Origin: Pollutimonas sp963712655
Lineage (GTDB): Bacteria; Pseudomonadota; Gammaproteobacteria; Burkholderiales; Burkholderiaceae_B
Assembly: GCA_963712655.1 (NCBI GenBank)
Contig: CAVQIT010000008.1
Location: 1 to 64,000 of the forward strand
Length of the DNA: 64,000 bases
Direction of reading: 5' to 3'
How positions within the stretch are numbered: the stretch's first letter is position 1; every line of letters starts with the position of its first letter. Positions 12,035 to 20,120 of this stretch are shown here, one piece after another. The notes below the pieces were generated by a model. That model was not told the DNA's origin. It made no database searches and saw only the letters and a program-made list of their open reading frames with translations. Made by a program: the position numbers and the translations under genes.

Positions 12035-12210
12035 GTAGCTCCGCCTCGGCGTTAGCTTGCGATCAATCGGCGGTCCAGGCCGCTAGATTCCTTATCGACG
12101 ATTCGAGGCGGGGTGGGAATTGCTAATCTAGTCAGTCCGCCGGAGACGGCTGATGTGACGCGGCGTCCCTCACCCCAGCGCCTTCCCCACACTTCAGAAG
12201 ACGCCCCTAC
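12035..12210 (-). ncRNA. Candidate bridge RNA of the IS110 element
   Basis: The minus-strand leader can be drawn as the three-part bridge-RNA fold. The 5' stem-loop pairs 12197-12204 with 12178-12185. The target loop is closed by 12167-12176 pairing with 12110-12117 and has an inner hairpin at 12139-12150. The donor loop is closed by 12104-12111 pairing with 12041-12048 and has an inner hairpin at 12070-12083. Guide matches fall in the right strands. AGAUUAGC (12122-12129) is complementary to target GCTAATCT, spanning the core CT and right flank. GGAAUCU (12085-12091) matches donor left flank plus core AGAATCT. CAAG (12056-12059) is complementary to donor CTTG. The left target guide, expected in 12151-12166, is only weakly matched (CGCGU). 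Fold made by eye. Confidence 0.72.
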
Positions 12211-12220
12211 ACCATACAAG

Positions 12221-12308
12221 CGCGCGCCGTCAGGCGCGCAGGCGCCTGAACGGCCGACCGGGCTGGACGCCACAGGCCTTACCCCCGACGGACGGCACTA
12301 GAAATACG
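12221..12308 (-). repeat. Intergenic palindromic repeat, copy 2, part on the 5' side of the IS110 element
   Basis: 88-base inverted match to 10053-10140 with one mismatch (g/a beside the cgcgcg run). Begins immediately after the AG core at 12219-12220. Together with 10901-11023 it reconstitutes a full repeat unit once the IS110 element is removed. Confidence 0.85.
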
Positions 12309-12509
12309 ATCACCGATAGCAAACAATACGAACCTCCGCCAGCAGACGACTCAAGCCTAGCAGGCAAGAGAAACCCCATCAGCAAAGATCCAAACTGCCC
12401 CTTGCTCAGTCACAACATCTTGGCATCGCCTCTGCTGACACAACCACGCTAAGTAAGCGCCATTCGGCCTAAGGGCTTGTTAACGGCGCCCCCCGATTGC
12501 GGCCGTCCG
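12309..12509. other. Non-coding right arm of the inverted-repeat complex, up to pyrE
   Basis: Diverged inverted counterpart of 9791-10052 (for example ctaagtaagcgccatt at 12449-12464 against 9795-9810). No gene, RNA or clear terminator seen. pyrE ends at 12510 on the minus strand, so its 3' end runs into this repeat. Confidence 0.45.
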
Positions 12510-13181
12510 CTACACCCCGTACTTGGCCCGATACGCCCCCACCGCATCCTTGTGTTCGGCAAGCCGAGCGTCGTTTTCGAGCAGCGCCATAATATCCGCC
12601 AGCGATGCGATGCTAACCACCGGAATGCCATAGGCCAGCGCCACATCCTGCACCGCCGAATGCGCCGACAAAGCCTCGTCCGGACCCGCACGCTCCATAC
12701 GATCCAGCGCTATCAGCACCGCGGCGGGTTCGGCGCCCGCATTGCGGATGATTTCCACCGATTCGCGCACCGAAGTGCCGGCGGTGATCACATCGTCGAT
12801 AATCACCACCTTGCCCCGCAGGGGTGCGCCGACCAATATGCCGCCCTCGCCGTGATCTTTCGCTTCCTTGCGGTTGAATGCAAAGGGCACATCGCGGCCG
12901 CCCAGGCCGGGGTGATTCGCCAGCGCCACGGACGTCGCCGTGGACAAGGGAATCCCTTTATAGGCCGGCCCGAACAACATATCGAACGCAATGCCCGAAT
13001 CCACCAGAGCCTGGGCGTAGAACTGCCCCAGGCGCCCTACCGAAAGCCCCGAATTGAACAGGCCCGCATTAAAGAAGTAAGGGCTCAAGCGGCCGGACTT
13101 GACCCTGAACTGGCCAAATTTCAAAACACCCTGCTCCAGGGAAAAACGTACAAAGTCCGTACGATAGGAAGAATCAGCCAT
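12510..13181 (-). CDS. pyrE: Orotate phosphoribosyltransferase
   Basis: About 223 residues. Transfers phosphoribosyl from PRPP to orotate to form OMP in pyrimidine synthesis (cytosolic dimer). The PRPP loop VVIIDDVITAGTSVRES and the substrate part MLFGPAYKGIPLS are textbook PyrE. The start MADSSYRTDFVRF at 13181 matches the usual family N-terminus; an in-frame ATG at 13223 would add 14 hydrophobic residues and abut the end of the LysR gene. No strong ribosome site is seen before either. Downstream is the repeat complex; same strand as the LysR gene upstream. Confidence 0.93.
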   Translation of the reverse strand: MADSSYRTDFVRFSLEQGVLKFGQFRVKSGRLSPYFFNAGLFNSGLSVGRLGQFYAQALVDSGIAFDMLFGPAYKGIPLSTATSVALANHPGLGGRDVPFAFNRKEAKDHGEGGILVGAPLRGKVVIIDDVITAGTSVRESVEIIRNAGAEPAAVLIALDRMERAGPDEALSAHSAVQDVALAYGIPVVSIASLADIMALLENDARLAEHKDAVGAYRAKYGV

Positions 13182-13219
13182 GGCTTGGATAAGGAAAAAA
13201 GGAAAAACGGTATTATCGG

Positions 13220-14110
13220 TCATAACGGCGGATCGCCTAAAGACTGCGTCAGGAAATCGATAAAAGTGCGGACTTTCGGAGTCAGGTATTTGCGGCTGAT
13301 ATAAGTGGCATACAGTTCCTGCGGCGCCTGATGATATTGCGGCAGCACTTGCACCAGGCGGCCGGACCGCATGTCTTCCCCGACCAGCCATTCCGGTAGA
13401 TAGCCGATGCCAACGCCAGCCCGAACCGCATGATACGAATAGGTGGAATCGTCCGATTTCATCAAGGGATTCAAGCGTATCAGCACCTTGCCCTTGGGGC
13501 CTTCGAATTCGAAGCCATCAGTATTCAGGTAGCTGGGCAAAATGCCGCCATAATTGGCCAAATCGGCGGTAGTTTGCGGCACGCCGAAACTGTCGAAGTA
13601 ATCCGGTGCCGCCACCAGATAAAACTGAATACCGCAAATCCGGCGCACGATCAGATGCGGCGATGGGTCGCGCGTTACGCGCAATGCCAAGTCGTAGCCC
13701 TCGGCGGCCAAATCCACTTTGCGGTTGGAAAACCGCAGATCCAGCATGACATCGGGATACTTCTTCTGGTAAGCCGCCAAGGTCTGGACGACGCGCGGAT
13801 TGGCGAACCACACCGGCGCCGTCACCTTCAAGGCTCCGCGCGGGGCTTCGACGCTGCGGCCTATCGCCACGGCCGCAAGTTCCAGGGTTTCCAGCGCGGC
13901 GCGGCACTGCTCATAATATAAATTGCCGGCTTCCGTCAGGCTTACCCGGCGGCTGGTGCGATTGAGCAGCCGTACACCCAGTTCGCCCTCTAAATGCGCA
14001 ATGTGCTTGCTGACCATGGGCGCGGACAGCGACAGCCTTTGGGCCGCCGCGACGAAGCTGCCGGCCGAGGCGATCTCGCAGAATACGCGCAAGCTGAGTA
14101 AGGTATCCAT
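13220..14110 (-). CDS. LysR-type transcriptional regulator (divergent from doxX)
   Basis: 296 residues: N-terminal winged HTH (residues about 1-60, SFVAAAQRLSLSAPMVSKHI) and a type-2 periplasmic-fold effector domain, in the CrgA/DhcR-like subgroup often found beside doxX. Divergent from doxX-ygiD with 119 bases between starts, so it probably controls them and itself. The inducer cannot be inferred. Confidence 0.85.
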   Translation of the reverse strand: MDTLLSLRVFCEIASAGSFVAAAQRLSLSAPMVSKHIAHLEGELGVRLLNRTSRRVSLTEAGNLYYEQCRAALETLELAAVAIGRSVEAPRGALKVTAPVWFANPRVVQTLAAYQKKYPDVMLDLRFSNRKVDLAAEGYDLALRVTRDPSPHLIVRRICGIQFYLVAAPDYFDSFGVPQTTADLANYGGILPSYLNTDGFEFEGPKGKVLIRLNPLMKSDDSTYSYHAVRAGVGIGYLPEWLVGEDMRSGRLVQVLPQYHQAPQELYATYISRKYLTPKVRTFIDFLTQSLGDPPL

Positions 14111-14229
14111 TCTTTCTTAATTGGAAACGAATTGATAATAATACAGCCGTATATTTCTTATTGATTACCTATTACACTTTCCCGTGCTGGCTGATTGACT
14201 TTTTTTATACCCTCTTTAATGGAAATAAT

Positions 14230-14634
14230 ATGACTAACTCTTGCACTATCTGGACTCCACGTGTGCTCAGCATTTTGCGCATTGTCAGTGGCTATCTTCT
14301 GTTACTGCACGGCGCCTCAAAAATATTAAGTATTCCCGCCACGCAAATGTCCGGCGTTCCCATCGCCTCCCTGATCGGCGTATCCGGACTGATCGAATTG
14401 ATTTTCGGCGCACTGCTGGTCATCGGGCTGTTCTCGCGCTTTGCCGCATTCATTGCTTCAGGCTTCGCCGCGGCGGCCTATTTCATCGGCCACGTCGCGG
14501 CCAAGGGCAGCCTTTTGTTTCCTGTGTTGAACGGCGGCGACGCCGCTGTGCTGTTTTGCTTTGTATTTCTATATATTGCCGTGGCCGGCCCCGGCCCATG
14601 GAGCGTGGACGCCTTGCGCCGCAAATCCGCATAA
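14230..14634 (+). CDS. DoxX family membrane protein
   Basis: 134 residues with four predicted membrane helices. The motifs LLLHGASKI and GLIELIFGALLVIGLFSRFAA are typical of the DoxX/TQO-small-subunit family. The start ATG at 14230 (MTNSC) gives family length; an upstream in-frame ATG at 14161 is less likely. Probably co-transcribed with the dioxygenase gene 63 bases downstream, under the divergent LysR regulator. Biochemical role uncertain; family members are linked to redox or thiol stress at the membrane. Confidence 0.82.
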   Translation: MTNSCTIWTPRVLSILRIVSGYLLLLHGASKILSIPATQMSGVPIASLIGVSGLIELIFGALLVIGLFSRFAAFIASGFAAAAYFIGHVAAKGSLLFPVLNGGDAAVLFCFVFLYIAVAGPGPWSVDALRRKSA

Positions 14635-14697
14635 AGCAGCCTGCCAGGCTTGACATCCACCCCGGCCCAGCCAGGCCGGGGACTCCAGGAAAGCACG

Positions 14698-15495
14698 ATG
14701 ACACTCCCCGTTTATTTTATTTCCCACGGCGGCGGCCCATGGCCGTACATTCCTGAAATGCAGGCCAGTAATGCCCGGTTGGCGGCATCGCTGGCCGACA
14801 TCCCCAGGCAAATCGGCGTCCTGCCCAATGCCATCCTGATGATATCCGCGCATTGGGAAACCCAGGGCGAGTTCGCTGTCATGGCCGGCCCCCAACCGCC
14901 CATGCTCTATGACTACTACGGTTTTCCGGCGCACACCTACGAAGTACAGTATGCCGCGCCGGGTTCGCCGGAACTTGCCGCGCGTGTGCGGCAATTGCTC
15001 TCGGACGCCGGATTGCCGATCAACGCCGATTTCGCCCGCGGCTTCGATCACGGCGCCTTCGTACCGGCCTTCGTGATGTACCCCGACGCCGACGTGCCGA
15101 TGATTCAATTATCCATTGATGCCGCTTATGATCCAGCCCTGCATCTGTCGCTGGGGCGGGCTCTTGCGCCCTTGCGCAACGAGGGCGTGCTGATAGTCGG
15201 CAGCGGCCTGAGCTACCATAACCTGCGGCAAATCTACGGCAATGGTTCCGCCGCGTCGGCGCAGTTCGACGCCTGGCTGCAAAAAGTGCTGCTGGAGTCG
15301 CCAGTCGAACAACGTGGCGCGCTGCTCCAGCAATGGGAAAGCGCCCCCGCGGCGCGCCTGGCCCACCCGCGTGAAGACCATCTGATTCCGCTCATGGTTG
15401 CCGCCGGCGCCGCCGAAAACGACACCGCAACCTGCGTGTACCATGAAAGCCAGGCATTCGCAGGCATCACGGCGTCCAGCTTCCGCTTCGGTTGA
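14698..15495 (+). CDS. ygiD: Class III extradiol dioxygenase, LigB/DODA (YgiD-like)
   Basis: 265 residues of the 4,5-DOPA-extradiol-dioxygenase family. Candidate metal-binding His residues lie in ISHGGGPW (near the N-terminus), SAHWET and FDHGAFVP; GSGLSYHNL is also conserved. Family enzymes open catechol rings using one divalent metal; the true substrate in bacteria is usually unknown. The start at 14698 is chosen because it follows an AGGAAAG ribosome site. The frame opens upstream at 14650 without homology. Pairing with doxX and a divergent LysR is a common arrangement. Confidence 0.82.
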   Translation: MTLPVYFISHGGGPWPYIPEMQASNARLAASLADIPRQIGVLPNAILMISAHWETQGEFAVMAGPQPPMLYDYYGFPAHTYEVQYAAPGSPELAARVRQLLSDAGLPINADFARGFDHGAFVPAFVMYPDADVPMIQLSIDAAYDPALHLSLGRALAPLRNEGVLIVGSGLSYHNLRQIYGNGSAASAQFDAWLQKVLLESPVEQRGALLQQWESAPAARLAHPREDHLIPLMVAAGAAENDTATCVYHESQAFAGITASSFRFG

Positions 15496-15680
15496 TCACT
15501 GACAGAGCCGGTTAACGGCCGGAAGCCCCGCGATCCAACAACAAGGCATAATGTGCATGGCGCCGGATTGCCAATCTCGCACCGAACCATACCTCCCTTC
15601 AAGGGACTCGCATGGTTCACATATGACTGCTGGATGACGACGCCCTGGCGTTTCATCCGATTCAATTTAAAGAGTGAAAA

Positions 15681-16463
15681 ATGCTACGCGTAATATCAGC
15701 CAATCTGAACGGCATCCGTTCAGCCGTCAGCAAAGGCTTCCTGGACTGGGTGGCAAGCCAGGATGCCGACTTCATCTGCATGCAGGAACTGAAAGCCCAG
15801 GTCGACAACATGACCATAGACATGTTGAATCCCCCGGGCTATCACGGCTATTTCCACTATGCCGAAAAGAAAGGCTATAGCGGTGTCGGCATCTACGCGC
15901 GCAAACAGCCGCTGCAAGTCATCGAGGGCCTGGGCGTTCCCGAAATCGACATCGAAGGCCGCTACCTGGAGCTGGTCTACGAAAAACTTTCAGTAATCTC
16001 GGTATACCTGCCGTCGGGTTCCAGCGGCGACCATCGCCAGGCCGCCAAATATGTATTCATGGAGCATTTCTTCAAGCATCTGGCCGAACTGGCCAAATGC
16101 GGACGGCAGGTCATCCTGTGTGGCGACTGGAACATCGCCCACAAGGAAATCGACCTGAAGAACTGGAAAGGGAACCTGAAGAACAGCGGCTTCCTGCCCG
16201 AAGAGCGGGCCTGGCTGACCAAGGTGTTCGACGAACAAGGCTGGATGGACGTCTATCGCAGCCTGTTCCCCGACACGACAGGCGATGCCTATACATGGTG
16301 GAGCAATCGCGGACAGGCCTGGGCCAAGAATGTAGGGTGGCGGATCGACTACCAGATTGCGACGCAGGAAATCGCCGCTACGGCCCAAGCCGCGTCAATA
16401 TACAAAGAACAACGCTTCAGCGACCATGCGCCGCTGACCATCGATTACGCAACCGCCTTGTAG
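15681..16463 (+). CDS. xth: Exodeoxyribonuclease III family AP endonuclease
   Basis: 260 residues of the EEP (endonuclease/exonuclease/phosphatase) fold: MQELKAQ (metal-binding Glu), CGDWNIAHKEIDLKNW (Asp/Asn), GWRIDYQIAT (Asp) and the C-terminal FSDHAPLTIDY (Asp-His) are all in place. Cleaves 5' of abasic sites and acts as a 3' exonuclease in base-excision repair. Starts MLRVISANLNGIRSA, the typical ExoIII N-terminus. Monocistronic between ygiD and a convergent stomatin gene. Confidence 0.92.
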   Translation: MLRVISANLNGIRSAVSKGFLDWVASQDADFICMQELKAQVDNMTIDMLNPPGYHGYFHYAEKKGYSGVGIYARKQPLQVIEGLGVPEIDIEGRYLELVYEKLSVISVYLPSGSSGDHRQAAKYVFMEHFFKHLAELAKCGRQVILCGDWNIAHKEIDLKNWKGNLKNSGFLPEERAWLTKVFDEQGWMDVYRSLFPDTTGDAYTWWSNRGQAWAKNVGWRIDYQIATQEIAATAQAASIYKEQRFSDHAPLTIDYATAL

Positions 16464-16534
16464 CGCAATGAAAAACAAAACGGCACTGCCAGGATGCCAG
16501 GCAATGCCCTCTTTAAATCCGGCAGGACAAGAAA

Positions 16535-16553
16535 ACGGGGCGTTTCGCCCCGT
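16535..16553 (-). terminator. Hairpin terminator after the stomatin-like gene
   Basis: Perfect 8-bp stem acggggcg/cgccccgt with a 3-base loop. Read on the minus strand it is followed by TTTTC, fitting a Rho-independent terminator for the gene ending at 16578. It may also serve xth from the other side. Confidence 0.75.
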
Positions 16554-16577
16554 AACTTGAGCTGAATACAAGTCGAA

Positions 16578-17522
16578 TCAGGCTTTGATGGATCCGGCTT
16601 TCACGTTTTGAACAGTCGTCATTGCGCTGGCAATGAGCCCTCCTATGTCGCTCAGGTTCGCCGGCAAGATAAGCGTATTGCCTTGCTTGGCCAACTGGCT
16701 GAATGCCTCGACGTACTTTTCAGCAACAGAAAGGTTTATGGCGTTCATCCCGCCCTCTTTATTGCTTGCCTCGGCAACCTTGGCAATAGCTTCCGCCGTT
16801 GCCTCGGCCACGGCTTTAATGGCGGATGCTTCACCCAGCGCTTTGTTGATGGCCGCTTCCTTCTCGCCCTCGCTTCGTTTGATCGCGGCTTGCCGCTCAC
16901 CATCCGCAATGTTTACCTGTTCCGTTTGACGGCCTTCAGAGGCGGCGATCAGGGCACGTTTTTCGCGTTCCGCCTTGATTTGGGACTCCATGGCTTTCAG
17001 GATGGCCTCGGGGGGAGTCAAGTCCTTGATCTCGTAGCGCAATACTTTAACGCCCCAATTGCCCGCGGCATGATCAATGGCCGATACCACCGCGGTATTG
17101 ATTTGCGCACGCTCTTGAAATGCATCATCAAGTTCGAGCTTGCCGATTTCCGAGCGCAACGTGGTTTGCGCCAGTTGCGAAACCGCCTGAATGTAGTTGG
17201 CCGAACCGTAAGAAGCCCGATTCGGATCCGTTACCTGGTAATACAGTACGCCGTCGACTTGCAACTGGGTGTTGTCTTTGGTGATGCAGATTTGTGGCGC
17301 CACGTCCAACACTTCTTCCTTGAGCGAGTGTTTGTAGGCAACCCGTTCAATAAACGGAACGCAAAACCCCAATCCAGGGGTAAGTATTCGGTCGAACTTA
17401 CCCAGGCGCTCGATTACCCAGGCATTTTGTTGCGGAACGATGGCAATCGTTTTGGCAACAACCATAAACACAAAGAGAACGGCGAGGATCAGAACAATAG
17501 ATCCAAAGTCGATATCAAACAT
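16578..17522 (-). CDS. SPFH-domain (stomatin/prohibitin, QmcA-like) membrane protein
   Basis: 314 residues: N-terminal membrane segment (about 8-27), SPFH domain with VPQQNAWVIERLGKF (about 30-200), then an Ala/Glu-rich coiled coil (about 205-260). Family members form membrane microdomain assemblies and are linked to protease regulation. Upstream on the same strand, 50 bases away, is an NfeD-like gene; stomatin and NfeD proteins are habitual partners. Intact. Confidence 0.88.
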   Translation of the reverse strand: MFDIDFGSIVLILAVLFVFMVVAKTIAIVPQQNAWVIERLGKFDRILTPGLGFCVPFIERVAYKHSLKEEVLDVAPQICITKDNTQLQVDGVLYYQVTDPNRASYGSANYIQAVSQLAQTTLRSEIGKLELDDAFQERAQINTAVVSAIDHAAGNWGVKVLRYEIKDLTPPEAILKAMESQIKAEREKRALIAASEGRQTEQVNIADGERQAAIKRSEGEKEAAINKALGEASAIKAVAEATAEAIAKVAEASNKEGGMNAINLSVAEKYVEAFSQLAKQGNTLILPANLSDIGGLIASAMTTVQNVKAGSIKA

Positions 17523-17572
17523 AGGATGAGCAACCTTTATATTGGCAGGTAAATAACTGGACGATGAACAAC

Positions 17573-18025
17573 TTAAGCGACGGAACCGTTATTTCGATCT
17601 GAACTCGAAACAGGAACCAGAATAAGCACAGAACCTTGCACCTCATGGATCCGATGCCTGCCATTTTTAGCGGAAACACCATCGAGCAATCGCGCGTCCC
17701 AGGCGGCGCCGCGATAGATCACGCGACTGGTCAGATCTGAAGACCAGATTTCCACCTCGACAAATTGACCGATGTCCATATTGACATTGGCATTCTGAGT
17801 GGCCGCGGGCTCGTTTTTCGACCACGGTTTCTTCAAATAAAGCAGGTACAGGCTGATTGCAGTGAAAAAGAACACGGTCACAATTTGTGCCGTCAGCCCT
17901 CCGCCAAGCTTGGCTACAACCCCGGCGGAAGCGAATCCGGAAGCAATCAAGAGCAGATAATAGGTACCCGTTATTAATTCACTGATAAAAAACACCACTG
18001 CCAAACAGAACCAGATCCACATCAT
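17573..18025 (-). CDS. NfeD-like membrane protein
   Basis: About 150 residues: two or three hydrophobic helices in the first half (MMWIWFCLAVVFFISELI onward) and a C-terminal beta-barrel OB-like domain (about 85-145, with GRHRIHEVQGSVLILVP). NfeD proteins are membrane partners of SPFH proteins; its gene lies just before the SPFH gene and is probably in the same operon. Start taken at 18025 (18022 equally possible); the longer frame from 18073 adds unconserved residues. Confidence 0.85.
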   Translation of the reverse strand: MMWIWFCLAVVFFISELITGTYYLLLIASGFASAGVVAKLGGGLTAQIVTVFFFTAISLYLLYLKKPWSKNEPAATQNANVNMDIGQFVEVEIWSSDLTSRVIYRGAAWDARLLDGVSAKNGRHRIHEVQGSVLILVPVSSSDRNNGSVA

Positions 18026-18298
18026 CGCGCAGCCCTTGGATTGAGTAATAGTTGGTCCGATTCCATGCCGCAATTCATCTCTGATTCTGGCATGAAAACT
18101 ACTGATGAAGGGCGGAAGGCGGACTTGTTACGCATGATGCCACTATTGCGCACCTGGCAGATTTGGGGGGAATCCTGGAGAGTACGCCAAAGTGGACTTT
18201 GAGCGTCTTGCCACGGCGGCCGTTGCCAGTAATGGCGGCCCGCCACCTTGATCTGGGTGGTATCGGGCCTTGCCGGCCGGGCGTTACGGGCGCCGAGC

Positions 18299-18493
18299 CT
18301 AAGCCGTTACGTGCAGTTGGGTTCCGACCGGCCCCAACGTGGACAGCTTGGGCATGGAATCCATAAGGCCGGCGATGGCCTGAGCCTGGCTGTCGAGTAC
18401 TTTGCGCAGCAATACATTTTGCTGCTCGATAGCTGCCGTGGCCCCTTGCATACCCAGCGCCGTGCCAACGGTGCTTTCTATAGACATATCCAT
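18299..18493 (-). CDS. Small YjfB-like putative motility protein
   Basis: 64 residues resembling the YjfB family of short putative motility proteins: N-terminal MDMSIESTVGTALGMQG, central helix with LLRKVLDSQAQAIAGLMDSMP, a hydrophobic-Gln pattern shared by the family. No signal peptide. Flanked by long non-coding DNA on both sides (18026-18298 and 18494-18598), in which I see no other gene. Recognition is by pattern, so confidence is moderate. Confidence 0.6.
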   Translation of the reverse strand: MDMSIESTVGTALGMQGATAAIEQQNVLLRKVLDSQAQAIAGLMDSMPKLSTLGPVGTQLHVTA

Positions 18494-18598
18494 AACCGAA
18501 CCCCCGAATCAGGAAGAAAGAAGGCTGTAGCATAACGTGACGATGCTACATTGTCGAGCAATAGAATCCAGCCTGAAATCCATACCGGAACCTACCGC

Positions 18599-19351
18599 AT
18601 GTTCATGGCAAAAATCACCATCCCTTATCCCGCAATCTTCGCCGCCTGTCTATTGCTGCTGGCCTGGAGTGCGGCGGCGAGAAGCGCGGACAATAATCAG
18701 GCGCCTGTTTTCGATCAGGCCTATCTGGCTGAAATGCAGTCCGAGAATATCGCCTTGCGCGGCCGCATCCAGCGCTTTCCCGCCGATATCCAGCAACTGA
18801 ACCGCGAAGTCTCGGCCGCGTTCCGATCGGGCGATCACGCACAGGCGCAAGCCTTGGCCGGGGAAATGGATCGCCGCTATCCCGATAATGCGGATATCAA
18901 GCATTTCCTGGGTAAACTGCAAATCAGCGGAAACCATCGAACCCAGGCCATCACGCTGTTCGAGCAGGCAATCCAGCTGGATCCCGATAATCGCTGGTTC
19001 TACGTCAACAAGGCAGGAGCCCAGGCCGAGAACGGGCAGCTCGAAGACGCTCTGGCAACAAGCGCAACGCTGACCTGGCGCTTTGTCGATTGGAGCATAG
19101 GCTACAACCTCAAGGCGGCGTTGCTCGATGACCTGGGCCGGGTCGACGAAGCCCTGACGGCATACCAGCAAGCGGCGCGCATGCATCCTGCGAGCGCGCA
19201 GATACTGACCAATAAAGGCGATCTGCACAGGCGGCTCAAGCAATTGGCCGCCGCAAGGAACGCCTACGAAGAAGCACTGCGCATCCAGCCTTCTTACCAA
19301 CGGGCGCAATCCGCGCTGGCGGACATGGCCCAGGACAACCGGAATCCATGA
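18599..19351 (+). CDS. Secreted or periplasmic tetratricopeptide-repeat protein
   Basis: 250 residues: signal peptide (YPAIFAACLLLLAWSAAARSA), then at least four TPR-like units from about residue 75 to the end (for example the Ala/Leu/Tyr pattern DEALTAYQQAARMHPAS and AARNAYEEALRIQPS). TPRs mediate protein contacts; the partner is unknown. The start is chosen at MFMAK, which directly precedes the signal peptide. Followed 38 bases later by another signal-peptide gene, possibly co-transcribed. Confidence 0.78.
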   Translation: MFMAKITIPYPAIFAACLLLLAWSAAARSADNNQAPVFDQAYLAEMQSENIALRGRIQRFPADIQQLNREVSAAFRSGDHAQAQALAGEMDRRYPDNADIKHFLGKLQISGNHRTQAITLFEQAIQLDPDNRWFYVNKAGAQAENGQLEDALATSATLTWRFVDWSIGYNLKAALLDDLGRVDEALTAYQQAARMHPASAQILTNKGDLHRRLKQLAAARNAYEEALRIQPSYQRAQSALADMAQDNRNP

Positions 19352-19388
19352 GGTCCGCAACTACCCATGCGCCATACAGGAGTCGTTC

Positions 19389-19931
19389 ATGTCGCGGCTA
19401 TGCATTTTTCTTGTTCTGATTTGCGTCCTGGGCGGCGCCAAAGCCCAAGCCATTCGCCCACCTGCCGGTGAAAATGTCGATGTATCGCGGCGGATTCGCC
19501 TGCTGGCCAACGCCCCCGCGCCTTGCGTGTCAATCGCCAAGGGAGAGGCGACAATACTGCTGTCGCGCCCGGAACTCCAAGACCTCGCCCGCGATGGAAA
19601 AAAACGCGGGAGCTCCGAATCTGACAGATTGGCATTTATTCAAGGCCAGCGCGCCAGCGAATTATTGGCGTCGCTCGGCGACGCGCACGATAGCCGCGGC
19701 TGCGCCGCCGCGGGCAAAGAAACCACAGCCGAAACCGACTATCTTCTGGTCGATTTATTGGAAGGCGGCAACGCCTATGTAATCGCCACCGCGACAGGCG
19801 CTTACGTGCCGGAAATCGCAATCCGGTATCTCGGCCGAATCTGCGGCGCTTTGTGCGGCCGGGGCGACATCATGTTCAGCCTTCCCGGCAGTTCCAGCCC
19901 ATTCATGCGTTCGTCCTGGTGGGTGTCCTGA
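19389..19931 (+). CDS. Hypothetical exported protein
   Basis: 180 residues with a clear signal peptide (MSRLCIFLVLICVLGGAKAQA). The mature part has four to five cysteines (for example APCVS, RGCAA, GRICGALCG), suggesting disulphides in the periplasm. I do not recognise a family. Sits after the TPR gene on the same strand and may belong with it. Confidence 0.7.
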   Translation: MSRLCIFLVLICVLGGAKAQAIRPPAGENVDVSRRIRLLANAPAPCVSIAKGEATILLSRPELQDLARDGKKRGSSESDRLAFIQGQRASELLASLGDAHDSRGCAAAGKETTAETDYLLVDLLEGGNAYVIATATGAYVPEIAIRYLGRICGALCGRGDIMFSLPGSSSPFMRSSWWVS

Positions 19932-20120
19932 CGTCGAATCGGCGCGAGCTCCTGGCCGCAATGCTGTCTTGCCGCGCAGGATTACGCCGTTGCCCTGTCC
20001 CCGATATGCCACCAGCGCGGGCGGGGATTTAGCGTTAACAGACCCCAATCCGACCTATATGGCCCGAGCGCGATAAAATCGCATATTGGCCGACTATTCA
20101 CAGCCTTCAAATAGGTTCTC

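Larger units (their letters stand above)
11024..12220 (-). mobile_element. IS110-group insertion sequence (about 1,197 bp) with both ends resolved
   Basis: Comparing split copy 2 with intact copy 1 of the surrounding repeat fixes the ends. In transposase orientation, the target ...gcgcgCTaatctcg... is opened at CT, giving ...gcgcgCT-tgtatggtg at the left end and ccatagaat-CTaatctcg at the right end. The CT (AG on the plus strand) is shared, so the ends are ambiguous by those 2 bases (11022-12218 is equivalent). There are no terminal inverted repeats and no longer target duplication, as expected for IS110. A long leader (220 nt) and a short tail (17 nt) around the transposase gene is the arrangement of the IS110 group rather than the IS1111 group. 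Confidence 0.85.
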
